From Flavonifractor hominis (GTDB lineage: Bacteria > Bacillota > Clostridia > Oscillospirales > Oscillospiraceae): a stretch of DNA of 64,000 nt. The stretch lies in assembly GCF_040095835.1 (NCBI RefSeq), contig NZ_JBBMFT010000002.1, positions 62,001-126,000 on the forward strand. Direction: 5' to 3'. Both the position numbers and the translations under genes were made by a program. Below the pieces are notes generated by a model. The model was not told the DNA's origin. It ran no database searches and was given only the letters and a program-made list of their open reading frames with translations. This document shows positions 24,838-32,867 of the stretch, piece by piece; the first letter of the stretch is position 1; each line of letters begins with the position of its first letter.

Positions 24838-25007
24838 TCACACTCCCAGTTCACTTAGGATATTATAGATGGTGCTTTTGATGCTCTTGCCCGCGGTGAC
24901 GGGTGCCACCTTCCCCGGCAGTGAAAGGGCCCAGATCACCCGGATACCAAGGCGTGCTGCCGCGTCAAAGTCCACCCCGGCGGATGTGTGAATTGGACCG
25001 GGTGTGA
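24838..25007 (-). pseudogene. dpaA: 3' remnant of dpaA (dipicolinate synthase subunit A)
   Basis: Reading the minus strand into the stop at 24838 gives about 49 residues that match the DpaA C-terminus: GVDFDAAARLGIRVIWALSL followed by PGKVAPVTAGKSIKSTIYNI. Resemblance fades upstream of about 24984, where the frame runs into the hairpin at 25008-25039. The first roughly 230 residues of a normal DpaA are absent and no start with a ribosome site is seen. The stop lies 3 bases from the dpaB ATG, the spacing of the original dpaAB operon. Interpretation: a deletion fused the dpaA tail to the end of the neighbouring crp-like gene. Confidence 0.8.
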
Positions 25008-25039
25008 ACAGGGCCGGCAGATCTCTCTGCCGGCCCTGT
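25008..25039. terminator. Hairpin after the Crp/Fnr gene
   Basis: A 13- to 14-bp GC-rich stem (ACAGGGCCGGCAG at 25008-25020 with its complement at 25027-25039). On the minus strand no U-run follows, because the dpaA remnant begins there; termination may be leaky, allowing read-through into dpaB. Confidence 0.6.
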
Positions 25040-25046
25040 CTTGCTT

Positions 25047-25640
25047 TTATTCGTCTTTCTGCTCCTGCTGCTCTTCCCGAAGCGTACGCCGCAGACGGCT
25101 AAGTGTCACCTGCGTCATGCCCAGGAAGGAGGCAATGTGTTTGCCGCTCACCTGTTCGCTCAGCCCGGGATAAGCCCGTAAAAACCATTGATAGCGCTGA
25201 AGCGCCGGATATTGATACATAATGGTCTTGACTTCCCAGTGTGTGCGCAAAGCTTTGAGCAGAAATTCGCTGTACACCCGATAGTGCTCCGGCCGCTGTT
25301 CCAGCAGGTCCAGCACCGCCTGTATCGGCAGGTTCAGCACATCGCTTTCCGCAATCGCTTCAATGGTGATGCTGGATGGCTCCCCCAGCGCCAGACACGC
25401 CATGGCAGGCGCACCGCACTGAAATGCAAAACAGTCTGTAATATCCCGTCCATTGGCGTCCAGGAAGTACCCTCTCAAAAGGCCATGCAGCAAAAATGTT
25501 ACCTTGCTTCGCCGCTCTCCTTCCCGGCAAACCAGTTCTCCTTTGCGCAGGTGCTGCAGTTCTGTAATCTCCATTAACCGCTGCAGCTCTACTGGATCTG
25601 AGAGCTGAAAAAACTGCTGGTAAAATTCCTCTGCCCTCAT
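25047..25640 (-). CDS. Crp/Fnr-family transcriptional regulator
   Basis: A 197-residue regulator: a cyclic-nucleotide-binding-like beta-roll (about residues 15-115; LRKGELVCREGERRSKVTFLLHGLLRGYF) and a C-terminal winged helix (about 150-190; VSGKHIASFLGMTQVTLSRLRRTL). No cysteine cluster for an iron-sulfur centre is visible, so it is not a classical FNR. The ligand is unknown. A perfect palindrome sits at -41.5 from the inferred start point, suggesting positive autoregulation. It lies upstream of the dpa genes and downstream of the ABC exporter. Confidence 0.9.
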   Translation of the reverse strand: MRAEEFYQQFFQLSDPVELQRLMEITELQHLRKGELVCREGERRSKVTFLLHGLLRGYFLDANGRDITDCFAFQCGAPAMACLALGEPSSITIEAIAESDVLNLPIQAVLDLLEQRPEHYRVYSEFLLKALRTHWEVKTIMYQYPALQRYQWFLRAYPGLSEQVSGKHIASFLGMTQVTLSRLRRTLREEQQEQKDE

Positions 25641-25679
25641 CTCTGCTCCCTCCCGCTATGTATACTATAGTTGGAATTA

Positions 25680-25685
25680 ATTATA
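25680..25685 (-). promoter_or_regulatory. -10 box of the Crp/Fnr gene
   Basis: TATAAT on the minus strand (25685-25680), 40 bases before the start codon. No good -35 element is present, which fits a promoter that needs an activator. Confidence 0.6.
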
Positions 25686-25706
25686 GCATTTGTGTGACTT
25701 TTTTCT

Positions 25707-25722
25707 ATTAACTCATGTTAAT
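25707..25722. promoter_or_regulatory. Crp/Fnr-like operator
   Basis: ATTAAC-TCAT-GTTAAT, a perfect 6-bp inverted repeat with a 4-base spacer. It is centred at 25714.5, that is -41.5 relative to a start point 7 bases after the -10 box, the class II activator position. Confidence 0.6.
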
Positions 25723-25740
25723 TTCAAAAAATAATTACCA

Positions 25741-25778
25741 AAAAAGAGGAGAACACTTCCGTGTTCTCCTCTTTTTTA
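25741..25778. terminator. Terminator of the ABC exporter gene
   Basis: A 17-bp perfect stem (25741-25757 with 25762-25778) with a TTCC loop and A6/T6 flanks, directly after the transporter stop. Confidence 0.93.
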
Positions 25779-25779
25779 C

Positions 25780-27543
25780 TCAATTTTGGCTTAAAACCGC
25801 CAGTTCCTCTTCAGAAAGTTCTTCCAGCCGGTTATTCTGTATGCGATAAGCCCGGCTGCATAGGGCAAAGACCGAAGGTCTGTGGCTGGTGACGATGCAT
25901 GTGCGTCCCGTTTGCCCCAGCAGTCCCCGCAATACCCGCGTCTCTGTTTCTATATCCAGCGCGGAGGTCGCCTCATCCAGCAGCAGGATGGGCGCGTCCC
26001 GCAGCAGCGCCCGGGCAATGGCCAGGCGTTGATTCTGCCCTTCCGACAGGCCGGCTCCCCGCTCCCCCAACGGAGTGTGGATGCCTTGGGGCAGCTTCTG
26101 AACAAACTCCCAGGCACAAGCCGTCTCCAGTGCCTGGCGCAGCTCCTCCTCACTGGCCTCGGGTGCGAGCAGGCGCAGGCTCTGGGCAATGGTCCCGGAA
26201 AAGATGGCCTTTTCCTGGGGCACATAGGAGAAAAAACGTCGGGTAGCGGGTGACAGAATGAGCTGCTCCCCATCCGCCAGTTCCAGTATCCCACGTCCGC
26301 TCTGGGGTACAGCCAACCCCAGCAGCAGCCGCAACAGAGTAGTTTTACCCTCGCCGGAGGGGCCCAACAGCGCCACAACCTCCCCTGGGCGAGCACGCAG
26401 ATCAGCCCCCTGCAGTACGGGTGCTTCCGATCCATAGCTGAAGCGCACCTTCTCCAGACGCAGGGTCACTCCCTCCGCCCGTCCCCGTTTATAGGCCCGT
26501 TCCAGTCGTTTCTGTTCCTCCGGTTCAAGCTCCGGCTCAGCGGGCATTCCCAACACCTCAAGGATACGTCGGGCGGCTACCGTAGCCGAAACGGCTCCAG
26601 GAGCCAACCCCACCAGCGCAGAGAACGCAGCCGTCAGCTGAGCCGCCAGTTGCAAAAACAGGACCATGGTAGCCACATCGATGTAGCCACTCCAAAGCCG
26701 GTAAGCCCCCCAGGCCAGACAGAGATAGGAAACCGCCTGTCCCGCCAGAGAGAAAAAAGTAGATGTAAAGATAGAAAAGCGGTTAAAATCCAGCGAGGCC
26801 GTACGGTAGTGCTCCTGTACCTGTCCCAGGCGTTGGCCAAAGCGCTCTGTCAGTCCAAATGCTTTGATGGGAGACAGATTTTGCAGTGTCTCCTCCTGAA
26901 AGGCCATCAAATCGCTGCTCACCGTACGCATACGCTGCTGATGTTCCCGCATCCCATGTACCAGCGCCCGTGAAAAGAGCAGCACCGCCGGTGCACTGAG
27001 CAGTGCCAGTCCCGCCATTACCGGATCATAGTGCAAGATGAGCAGCAGGCATGCCATAAATTGGAACAGCCGGATCACAAGACTGGGAACCAGGGTGAAC
27101 ACACTCTCGGCTACCGTACTGACATCTCCGGTCAGTCGGTTGAGCAGATCCCCCGAATGATATTGCTGCAGCGCCTGCCAATCCGCTCCCAGCAGACTGC
27201 GAAACAGGTCGGCCTGCATCCCGTTTTGCAATTCTACGTTGACGTGGGCAGCAATCCGGCTGTTGCATGCATTCAGGACAATGGCGGCCAGCCCCAGTCC
27301 AATAAAGAGCCCTCCCAGACGGAGGATCTGGTCCCACGGACTGCCCGGTTCCAACACTGCGCCGGTCAGATCCCGCGAGATCAGGCTTGCCCCCAACCCC
27401 AGACCTGTCCCCGCCAGTCCCAGCAGCAAATAAAGCAGGATCTTTCCCCAACAGCGTTTGGCATAATGGTAGATCCAGCCCAGCTCCTGGAGCATCTGCT
27501 TCAGCTGTCCCTCCCGCAGCATTTGCACGAACCGTCCGCCCAT
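25780..27543 (-). CDS. ABC transporter, fused permease and ATPase
   Basis: A 587-residue half-transporter: a membrane domain with six hydrophobic segments (about 30-330) and an ATPase domain with Walker A GPSGEGKT (394-401), the signature LSEGQ (499-503, a variant of LSGGQ) and Walker B ILLLDEATSALD (519-530). The type III exporter fold (lipid, peptide or drug export) would work as a homodimer because no partner gene is adjacent. GGAGGGGAAAG precedes the ATG. It lies 52 bases downstream of a polysaccharide autokinase gene in the same direction without an intervening terminator, so it may be the last gene of that operon. Confidence 0.9.
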   Translation of the reverse strand: MGGRFVQMLREGQLKQMLQELGWIYHYAKRCWGKILLYLLLGLAGTGLGLGASLISRDLTGAVLEPGSPWDQILRLGGLFIGLGLAAIVLNACNSRIAAHVNVELQNGMQADLFRSLLGADWQALQQYHSGDLLNRLTGDVSTVAESVFTLVPSLVIRLFQFMACLLLILHYDPVMAGLALLSAPAVLLFSRALVHGMREHQQRMRTVSSDLMAFQEETLQNLSPIKAFGLTERFGQRLGQVQEHYRTASLDFNRFSIFTSTFFSLAGQAVSYLCLAWGAYRLWSGYIDVATMVLFLQLAAQLTAAFSALVGLAPGAVSATVAARRILEVLGMPAEPELEPEEQKRLERAYKRGRAEGVTLRLEKVRFSYGSEAPVLQGADLRARPGEVVALLGPSGEGKTTLLRLLLGLAVPQSGRGILELADGEQLILSPATRRFFSYVPQEKAIFSGTIAQSLRLLAPEASEEELRQALETACAWEFVQKLPQGIHTPLGERGAGLSEGQNQRLAIARALLRDAPILLLDEATSALDIETETRVLRGLLGQTGRTCIVTSHRPSVFALCSRAYRIQNNRLEELSEEELAVLSQN

Positions 27544-27595
27544 AGTGCTTTCCCCTCCTCAGACCGACAAGGCTCTATCAAACAAGCACTCCGGA

Positions 27596-29047
27596 TCATT
27601 CCGGCTCGTTCCGGTCGTATTTTCCATAACCGTGGTGGTAACCACCGTAGCCGTAGCCATATCCATAGCCATAGCTTCCGCTCTCTCCATGGGCACCGTT
27701 CAGCACACATCCCACCAGCGGTGTACGGCTGTTGGAAAGGAATTGAATGCTGTCCAGGATATGAGGCACCTGCGCTCGGCCTGCCCGGACAACATACAGG
27801 ATACCATCGGCCAGTTCAGCCAGGGCAGCGCTGTCCCCCAGCAAACCGTTGGGTGGGGTATCAATCAGGATATAGTCCGCCTCATCCCACAGAGCGCGGA
27901 TCAATGCGGGCAGGCGCTTGGACTCCAGCAACCGGCGGGGATTGGATAAGGCCTGGTCCCCGGCCAGCAGGCGCACCCGCGTTCCCTCCACCGGTACCAG
28001 CGCCTTCACCGGATCGGCTCCATGGGTCTGAAGCAGTTCCGGAATACCGCGCGAGGGCGCAGTCATCCCAAGCTGGCGCTTAATGGATGGGTTGCGCAGA
28101 TCCATGTCCACTACAATCACCCGTGCGCCATTCTGGCTCAGGGAAAAGGCCAGGTTCAGGACCACTGTGGTTTTACCTTCCCCCGGCAAGGTGCTGGAAA
28201 CAAGATAAGCTTTTCCGTTTTTCTCCTCCGCCTGGCGCAAAAACCGGATACGCAAACTGCGCACACTTTCCTGAAATGCGCTGGACGCCTTGGGGTTTCG
28301 AATGGAGATGCTATGATCAAAGCTTCCTGTACGGCGTTTGAAGTTCAACGCCGGCAGACTGGCCAGGCACACTGTATTGAGCTGCCGCTTTACATCCTCC
28401 CGGGTTCGGATCGTCCTTCGCGTCATAGCCAGCACCACCAGCAGCAGCAGGCCCACGCATGCGCCAAGAACCCCGCCCTTAACCACTGTGCGCCAGGGTT
28501 GAAACTGGTTGTATGGTGTGTCTGCCACTGTGGGCGGCGCCAGAATCTCCATCTCAGTACTGCCGATCACGTAGTTTGCCACCCGTGGATAGACCGTGAT
28601 AATGGCGTTGAGGATGTCATAGGCGTCCTGTGCGCTGGGGCTGGTCACGGTCACCGAGAACAGATTGGTGTTCTCCACCGACTGGGCTGTAATACTGCCG
28701 TTGAGCCAGTCCACACCCAGCTCCTGTCGGAGCATGGACTGCATCAGATGGGACTGAAGCAGGTAGGGAAATGTGTTGGCCAACTGTTCTGCCGCGGCCT
28801 TATCGTAATATTCCTCCGCCCCGGTGATGTCGTATTGATTGCCCAGGGTCTGAATAAGGAATGTGGCCTGGGAACTGTAAAGGGGCGTGTAACTCCGCCA
28901 GGCCCTTAGCCACAGCAGCCCTCCTGCCAGTACCGCCAGCAGTACCGGTACCCAGAATAGCCGGACGCCTACCCGGCCGAATTCCTGAAACAGCCGGGTC
29001 AGGTCAATGGGCTGCGGTGTATGTGATTGCGTCTTATGCTCATCCAT
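27596..29047 (-). CDS. Polysaccharide tyrosine autokinase with Wzz domain (second copy)
   Basis: A 483-residue BY-kinase-type protein fusing a Wzz/chain-length domain (transmembrane segments near 30-48 and 190-208, extracellular loop between) to a cytoplasmic kinase: Walker A STLPGEGKTT (285-294), Walker A' VVDMDLRNP (312-320) and Walker B ILIDTPP (393-399). The C-terminal tail has four to five Tyr-Gly repeats and further tyrosines (458-477), the expected autophosphorylation cluster. It controls polymer length or export through cycles of phosphorylation. The ATG overlaps the previous stop by 8 bases. The CpsB phosphatase two genes upstream is the likely antagonist. Confidence 0.9.
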   Translation of the reverse strand: MDEHKTQSHTPQPIDLTRLFQEFGRVGVRLFWVPVLLAVLAGGLLWLRAWRSYTPLYSSQATFLIQTLGNQYDITGAEEYYDKAAAEQLANTFPYLLQSHLMQSMLRQELGVDWLNGSITAQSVENTNLFSVTVTSPSAQDAYDILNAIITVYPRVANYVIGSTEMEILAPPTVADTPYNQFQPWRTVVKGGVLGACVGLLLLVVLAMTRRTIRTREDVKRQLNTVCLASLPALNFKRRTGSFDHSISIRNPKASSAFQESVRSLRIRFLRQAEEKNGKAYLVSSTLPGEGKTTVVLNLAFSLSQNGARVIVVDMDLRNPSIKRQLGMTAPSRGIPELLQTHGADPVKALVPVEGTRVRLLAGDQALSNPRRLLESKRLPALIRALWDEADYILIDTPPNGLLGDSAALAELADGILYVVRAGRAQVPHILDSIQFLSNSRTPLVGCVLNGAHGESGSYGYGYGYGYGGYHHGYGKYDRNEPE

Positions 29048-30515
29048 GGCGATTCTCCGTCTGCTTGCGTTCTTCTTCTCCGCCGCTGTGGCGTCGATGG
29101 CCGTAGGCTCCGTAACCGTAGCCGTAGCCGTATCCATAACCATATCCATAACCATACCGTTCTCCCCCGCCTAAAAATGGCAGGGTACGCATATCGTTCA
29201 GGATACAGCCCAACAGCTCCCCCCGACACTCATTGAGCATATCCGCCGCATCATTGATACGACGCGCAGGCACTCCGTCCTGCCGTACCACCAGCAGAGA
29301 GGCGTCTGCCTGATCCGCCAGAGCCTCCACGTCGGAAAACAGTGCAATAGGGGGCGAATCCACAATAACATAATCCATCTCTTCCCGCGCCCGGCGCAGC
29401 ACCTCGGCCATGTGCTCCGATGCGATCTGTTCAGCCGCCTGCTTGCTGGCCTTGCGGGAAAAGAGGACATAGAGCTGCTGCTCCTCCAGGTACTCAGGCG
29501 CATACTGAGCCGCGCCGGAAAGCATATCGGCCAGTTCCAGCCGCGGCTCATGCTGCAGCAGCTTGTACTGTGCAGCCTTATGCAGATCCGCGTCAATAAG
29601 CAGGACCTTCTTTCCACGCTGCGCCAACGTCAGCGCAATATTGGCCGCCACGGTGGATTTGCCCTCGTTCTCCGCCACACTGGTGATAAGAAATACCTTG
29701 TGCCCGCTGTTCTTTGCGGCATAGGTCAGCTTGACTCCCAATTTATAAAAGGTCTCGGTAAAAGCAAAGCTGGCCACCGGCATCGTCACCAGCAGGCCTT
29801 TGTTCACCCGGTGGAGCTTCGTATGCAGGGTCTTGTTTTTCACTTCATGCCCAATGAGAGCAAAGGCCTTGGCGTCTACCTTGCGCCGCAGACCCTCTGT
29901 GTTCTGCACCGTATCCGCACCAATTGCAGCCAGCAGCACCAGCACCAACACCACTCCCGCGCCGCCCATACCGGCCAGGCGCAGAATCCGGGTTCGGTTC
30001 AATGGGTTGGAGGGTGCAGTAGGCACCTGTGGACCATCCAGTTCCCGAAGAATCACGTTTTGAAACATTTGCTCGGAAACCTGGTCGTAATTGTCCAGCA
30101 CCAGCTGGAGGGTACGAAATGCCTCATCCGGCCGGTCTGCTGTTACAGTAAGCACAAGAAGATTGGTCTCCGGGATCACAGTGGCACTCAGTGTGCCGGG
30201 CAATTTCTCCTGTCCCAGAGAATTGGCAGCCAATGTGTCAAACACATTGCTCTCAAACAGTGTGGTAAACGTTTCGGCGATCTCAGCAGACATACTCAGA
30301 TTGGAGAGCACCGACGAATAACTGCTGCTTTTTACACTCACTGCCAGCGTGGTGCTGGCGGTATAGGCCGGACGGTAAGCGTAAGTCATGGCCATCCATG
30401 CGCACAGTATGGCAATCACGCCGCCAGCCAGGATTATGGGGATCTGCCGCAGTACCCGCCGCAGAACGCAGGCAGGCTCCAGCTGACTCCAAAGGAAACG
30501 TTCGTTTTCATCCAT
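29040..30515 (-). CDS. Polysaccharide tyrosine autokinase with Wzz domain (first copy)
   Basis: A 491-residue BY-kinase-type protein with the same architecture as its neighbour: transmembrane segments near 25-45 and 180-200, Walker A AENEGKST (281-288), Walker A' LLIDADLH (305-312), Walker B VIVDSPP (383-389), then an uninterrupted run of eight Tyr-Gly dipeptides (454-469). The two copies are clearly diverged in the extracellular loop but share the repeat-type tail. A role in sensing and controlling EPS assembly is inferred from the family. GGAGGGT precedes the ATG. The repeat is encoded by a simple DNA repeat, so its length may vary between strains. Confidence 0.9.
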   Translation of the reverse strand: MDENERFLWSQLEPACVLRRVLRQIPIILAGGVIAILCAWMAMTYAYRPAYTASTTLAVSVKSSSYSSVLSNLSMSAEIAETFTTLFESNVFDTLAANSLGQEKLPGTLSATVIPETNLLVLTVTADRPDEAFRTLQLVLDNYDQVSEQMFQNVILRELDGPQVPTAPSNPLNRTRILRLAGMGGAGVVLVLVLLAAIGADTVQNTEGLRRKVDAKAFALIGHEVKNKTLHTKLHRVNKGLLVTMPVASFAFTETFYKLGVKLTYAAKNSGHKVFLITSVAENEGKSTVAANIALTLAQRGKKVLLIDADLHKAAQYKLLQHEPRLELADMLSGAAQYAPEYLEEQQLYVLFSRKASKQAAEQIASEHMAEVLRRAREEMDYVIVDSPPIALFSDVEALADQADASLLVVRQDGVPARRINDAADMLNECRGELLGCILNDMRTLPFLGGGERYGYGYGYGYGYGYGYGAYGHRRHSGGEEERKQTENRHG

Positions 30516-30539
30516 CGTTGCGGACCCTCCGTTGTTTGT

Positions 30540-31346
30540 TTACACGACCACGACAAACAGAACGGCGGTTCCCGCCGTACCGCTGTTTCCGATACAGGAA
30601 TAGGTCACCTGGTATGTGCCGGGTGTTGAGGTATCCACCCCCGATTCTACCGTCACATCCTCCAGTTCTCCCCCTATCACCTGGGACAGATAATTCTTGG
30701 ATTGGAACGCCTCTCCCTGTTCCAGATAGACCAGGTACTGACTCAGCAAAATGCGCGGCTCTCCGGTCTGATAGTTTGCAATGCGGATCTCAGCCGTCCA
30801 AACGCTGGTATCCCCCATGCTATTGGTCACCTCAAAGGTGACAGGATAGCGTCCCTCCACATTGGCGTTCAGTCCCGTGCTGGTCACCTTTACCTGATTG
30901 GACAGATCTCCATCGATCACATCGGTGGCCGTGACCCGGTCCCGAACCACCACCGGCTGTCCCACTTCATAACGCAGTTCCTGACTCAGGCCAAAGCGGG
31001 GAGGCTGATAATCGGAATACTGTACGGTACGGGTCTGTTTGGCCACATGGCAGTCACTGTCTACCACCGCATAGGTGATGGTGGTCTCATTGTTCTCCAC
31101 GCTCCGGGCAATTCCTTCCACCATCACCTGGCTGGTAAGATCACCGTCTTTGTCGTCCCAGGCACTTACCCCTTCCAGCAGGGTATCCGGGTCATTTTCT
31201 CCCACCTGTAACACCAAAGGCGTCTCCGGGCACTCGATCACCGGTAAGGTCTCGTCCTTACTGCTCCAGAGCCGGAACTGGGTCCAACCAGCTCCCGCAA
31301 GGCTGACCACCAGCAATACAATCATCAAAATGGAAAGTTTTTTCAT
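30540..31346 (-). CDS. Membrane-anchored protein with DUF5011-like Ig domains
   Basis: A 268-residue protein with an N-terminal transmembrane or uncleaved signal segment (residues 4-24) and three beta-sandwich repeats of roughly 75 residues resembling DUF5011/bacterial Ig-like domains. The recurring motif is a D-x-D-G-D-L-(T/S) turn (WDDKDGDLTSQV near 62; ATDVIDGDLSNQV near 139) followed by a GxYPVTFEV- or GTYQVTYSC-type strand. Its start overlaps the cpsB stop (ATGA). Extracellular and anchored in the membrane, it may contact the polymer or the Wzz domains; this is inferred from position between cpsB and the kinases. No enzymatic motif is seen. Confidence 0.75.
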   Translation of the reverse strand: MKKLSILMIVLLVVSLAGAGWTQFRLWSSKDETLPVIECPETPLVLQVGENDPDTLLEGVSAWDDKDGDLTSQVMVEGIARSVENNETTITYAVVDSDCHVAKQTRTVQYSDYQPPRFGLSQELRYEVGQPVVVRDRVTATDVIDGDLSNQVKVTSTGLNANVEGRYPVTFEVTNSMGDTSVWTAEIRIANYQTGEPRILLSQYLVYLEQGEAFQSKNYLSQVIGGELEDVTVESGVDTSTPGTYQVTYSCIGNSGTAGTAVLFVVVV

Positions 31347-32110
31347 GGTATCTCCTCGCCAAAAGGTCTCTGCATTCCCATGGCCGACCGCACTGGCTCA
31401 TCGGCCAGGATGCGGGCCGGGTTGTGTTCTAGCAACAGATCTGCCAGGGGCTGCGAAGTCTTTTCGGTGATGTACTCGTGGATATCCGACAGGCGGGTCG
31501 TGCGCTGATAAGGGCTGTGAGCATCGCTTCCGATCAGATGGACACAGCCTTCCCGCAGACACCAGTGAGCCGTATGGGCCGCCTGCCGGCCAAAGCGGCC
31601 GAAAAAGCTTCCCTTGTTCAGCTGGAGGACATAGCCTTGCTCCAACCACTCAAACAGCCGCTCCGGTTCTTTCTGGATCATCGTATAACGCTCCGGGTGA
31701 GCCACCACAGGCACCACTCCCTGCTCCCGCAGCTGGGCCAACATCCGTCCGGCAAAGGCAGGAGACTCCTCAAAGCCAAATTCCACCAGCAAATAGCGGC
31801 TGCCACCCAGAGTGAGCAGACGCCCCTCCCGTAATAGGCGGGGCGTCTCAGCTGTAACGAATACCTCCATGCCGGAACGCAGCTTCAGCGGCAGATGCAG
31901 CCGCCGGAACGTCTCATCCAGGCGCAGAAAGCACTCTTTCAATCTTCGTGCGCTGCCCTGCTGCCAATTCCTCCGCGGATAAAAATGAGGGGTCGCTGCG
32001 ATGGCCCGCACACCGCTGTCCACGGCCATCTGGGCCATCAGACAGCTCTCCTCCTCCGACGCGGCGCCGTCGTCCACTCCCGGCAGGATGTGGCAGTGCA
32101 GATCAATCAT
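31343..32110 (-). CDS. cpsB: CpsB/YwqE-type PHP tyrosine-protein phosphatase
   Basis: A 255-residue manganese-dependent phosphatase of the PHP family: IDLHCHILPGVDDGA at the N-terminus and AATPHFYP, VAHPERY and LIGSDAHSP supply the metal-binding His/Asp residues. It dephosphorylates the tyrosine tails of BY-kinases, here encoded 1 to 3 genes downstream. A GGAAGAGGGGGAG stretch precedes the ATG. Length is normal. Confidence 0.93.
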   Translation of the reverse strand: MIDLHCHILPGVDDGAASEEESCLMAQMAVDSGVRAIAATPHFYPRRNWQQGSARRLKECFLRLDETFRRLHLPLKLRSGMEVFVTAETPRLLREGRLLTLGGSRYLLVEFGFEESPAFAGRMLAQLREQGVVPVVAHPERYTMIQKEPERLFEWLEQGYVLQLNKGSFFGRFGRQAAHTAHWCLREGCVHLIGSDAHSPYQRTTRLSDIHEYITEKTSQPLADLLLEHNPARILADEPVRSAMGMQRPFGEEIP

Positions 32111-32126
32111 GCTCTCCCCCTCTTCC

Positions 32127-32855
32127 TCAGCCCTCCTGGAACTCCCGGATATAATAGGCTTTTTTGAGGCTCTTTTCTTCCTGATAGGTATTCTCCACCT
32201 CTTTGGCCAGGCTGTCGTCCTGTCCGGTGGCTTTGAGTAATTCCCGCAGGCGTGATACTACGGCGGCCACTTTGCTGTCACACTCCTGCTCCAGCGCTGT
32301 CAATTCCTCATACTTGCTGTATACTATCTTGGTTCGATTCTCTTCGGTATGCTCGCCGGCCGTGTACTCATCGATCGCATCTTGTACAATAGCCTCCAGC
32401 TTCCCTACATAGGTGGCCTGAAGCACATACATGGTGGCAATCAGCTGACGAATTTCCTCTTCTTCCGCCGTGGATGCCCCGGATGCCGTAGGTGCCGGCG
32501 TAGGCTGCGTTGAACTCTGCGTTGCTGCCGGCTCCGTACCGGGCTGTGCTTCGGGCGCATCGCTCTGTTGCTCTTCCTCCAGCAGGCGGGCCGCCGCCTC
32601 CTCTGCGCTGAGCGTACCATCGGTCAATTGCGCGATCTCTTCCTGCGAGAACGTGTATTCCGGAATTTGATACTGCTGCATGGCGCTGCTCAGCGTCTGG
32701 CGGTTTTCTTCCAACTTGGTATCCAAGGTAGCTTTATCCATGGTCAGCATGTACGCCGCCGCCTTCACGTTGTTCCACTGCCAGGCCACCGTCACCGCAC
32801 CTGCCAGAATCAAAACACCCACTACACCCAGTGCGATCTTTCCTGCTTTTTTCAT
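32127..32855 (-). CDS. Unrecognised single-pass membrane protein of the EPS locus
   Basis: A 242-residue protein: N-terminal transmembrane helix (5-25), an acidic helical segment (35-90), a Pro/Thr/Ser/Ala-rich linker (92-128) and a C-terminal helical, probably coiled-coil domain (130-235) with many Glu and Lys. AAGGAGAA precedes the ATG. It sits between capD and cpsB, 12 to 16 bases from each, so it is co-transcribed. No family is recognised. A scaffold or regulatory role in polymer assembly is only a guess from position and topology. Confidence 0.7.
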   Translation of the reverse strand: MKKAGKIALGVVGVLILAGAVTVAWQWNNVKAAAYMLTMDKATLDTKLEENRQTLSSAMQQYQIPEYTFSQEEIAQLTDGTLSAEEAAARLLEEEQQSDAPEAQPGTEPAATQSSTQPTPAPTASGASTAEEEEIRQLIATMYVLQATYVGKLEAIVQDAIDEYTAGEHTEENRTKIVYSKYEELTALEQECDSKVAAVVSRLRELLKATGQDDSLAKEVENTYQEEKSLKKAYYIREFQEG

Positions 32856-32867
32856 GTAAGTTCTCCT

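Noticed and set aside
29100..29170. Short tandem DNA repeats that look array-like
   Set aside because: They encode Tyr-Gly repeats in the autokinase tails; there are no spacers, so it is not a CRISPR array.
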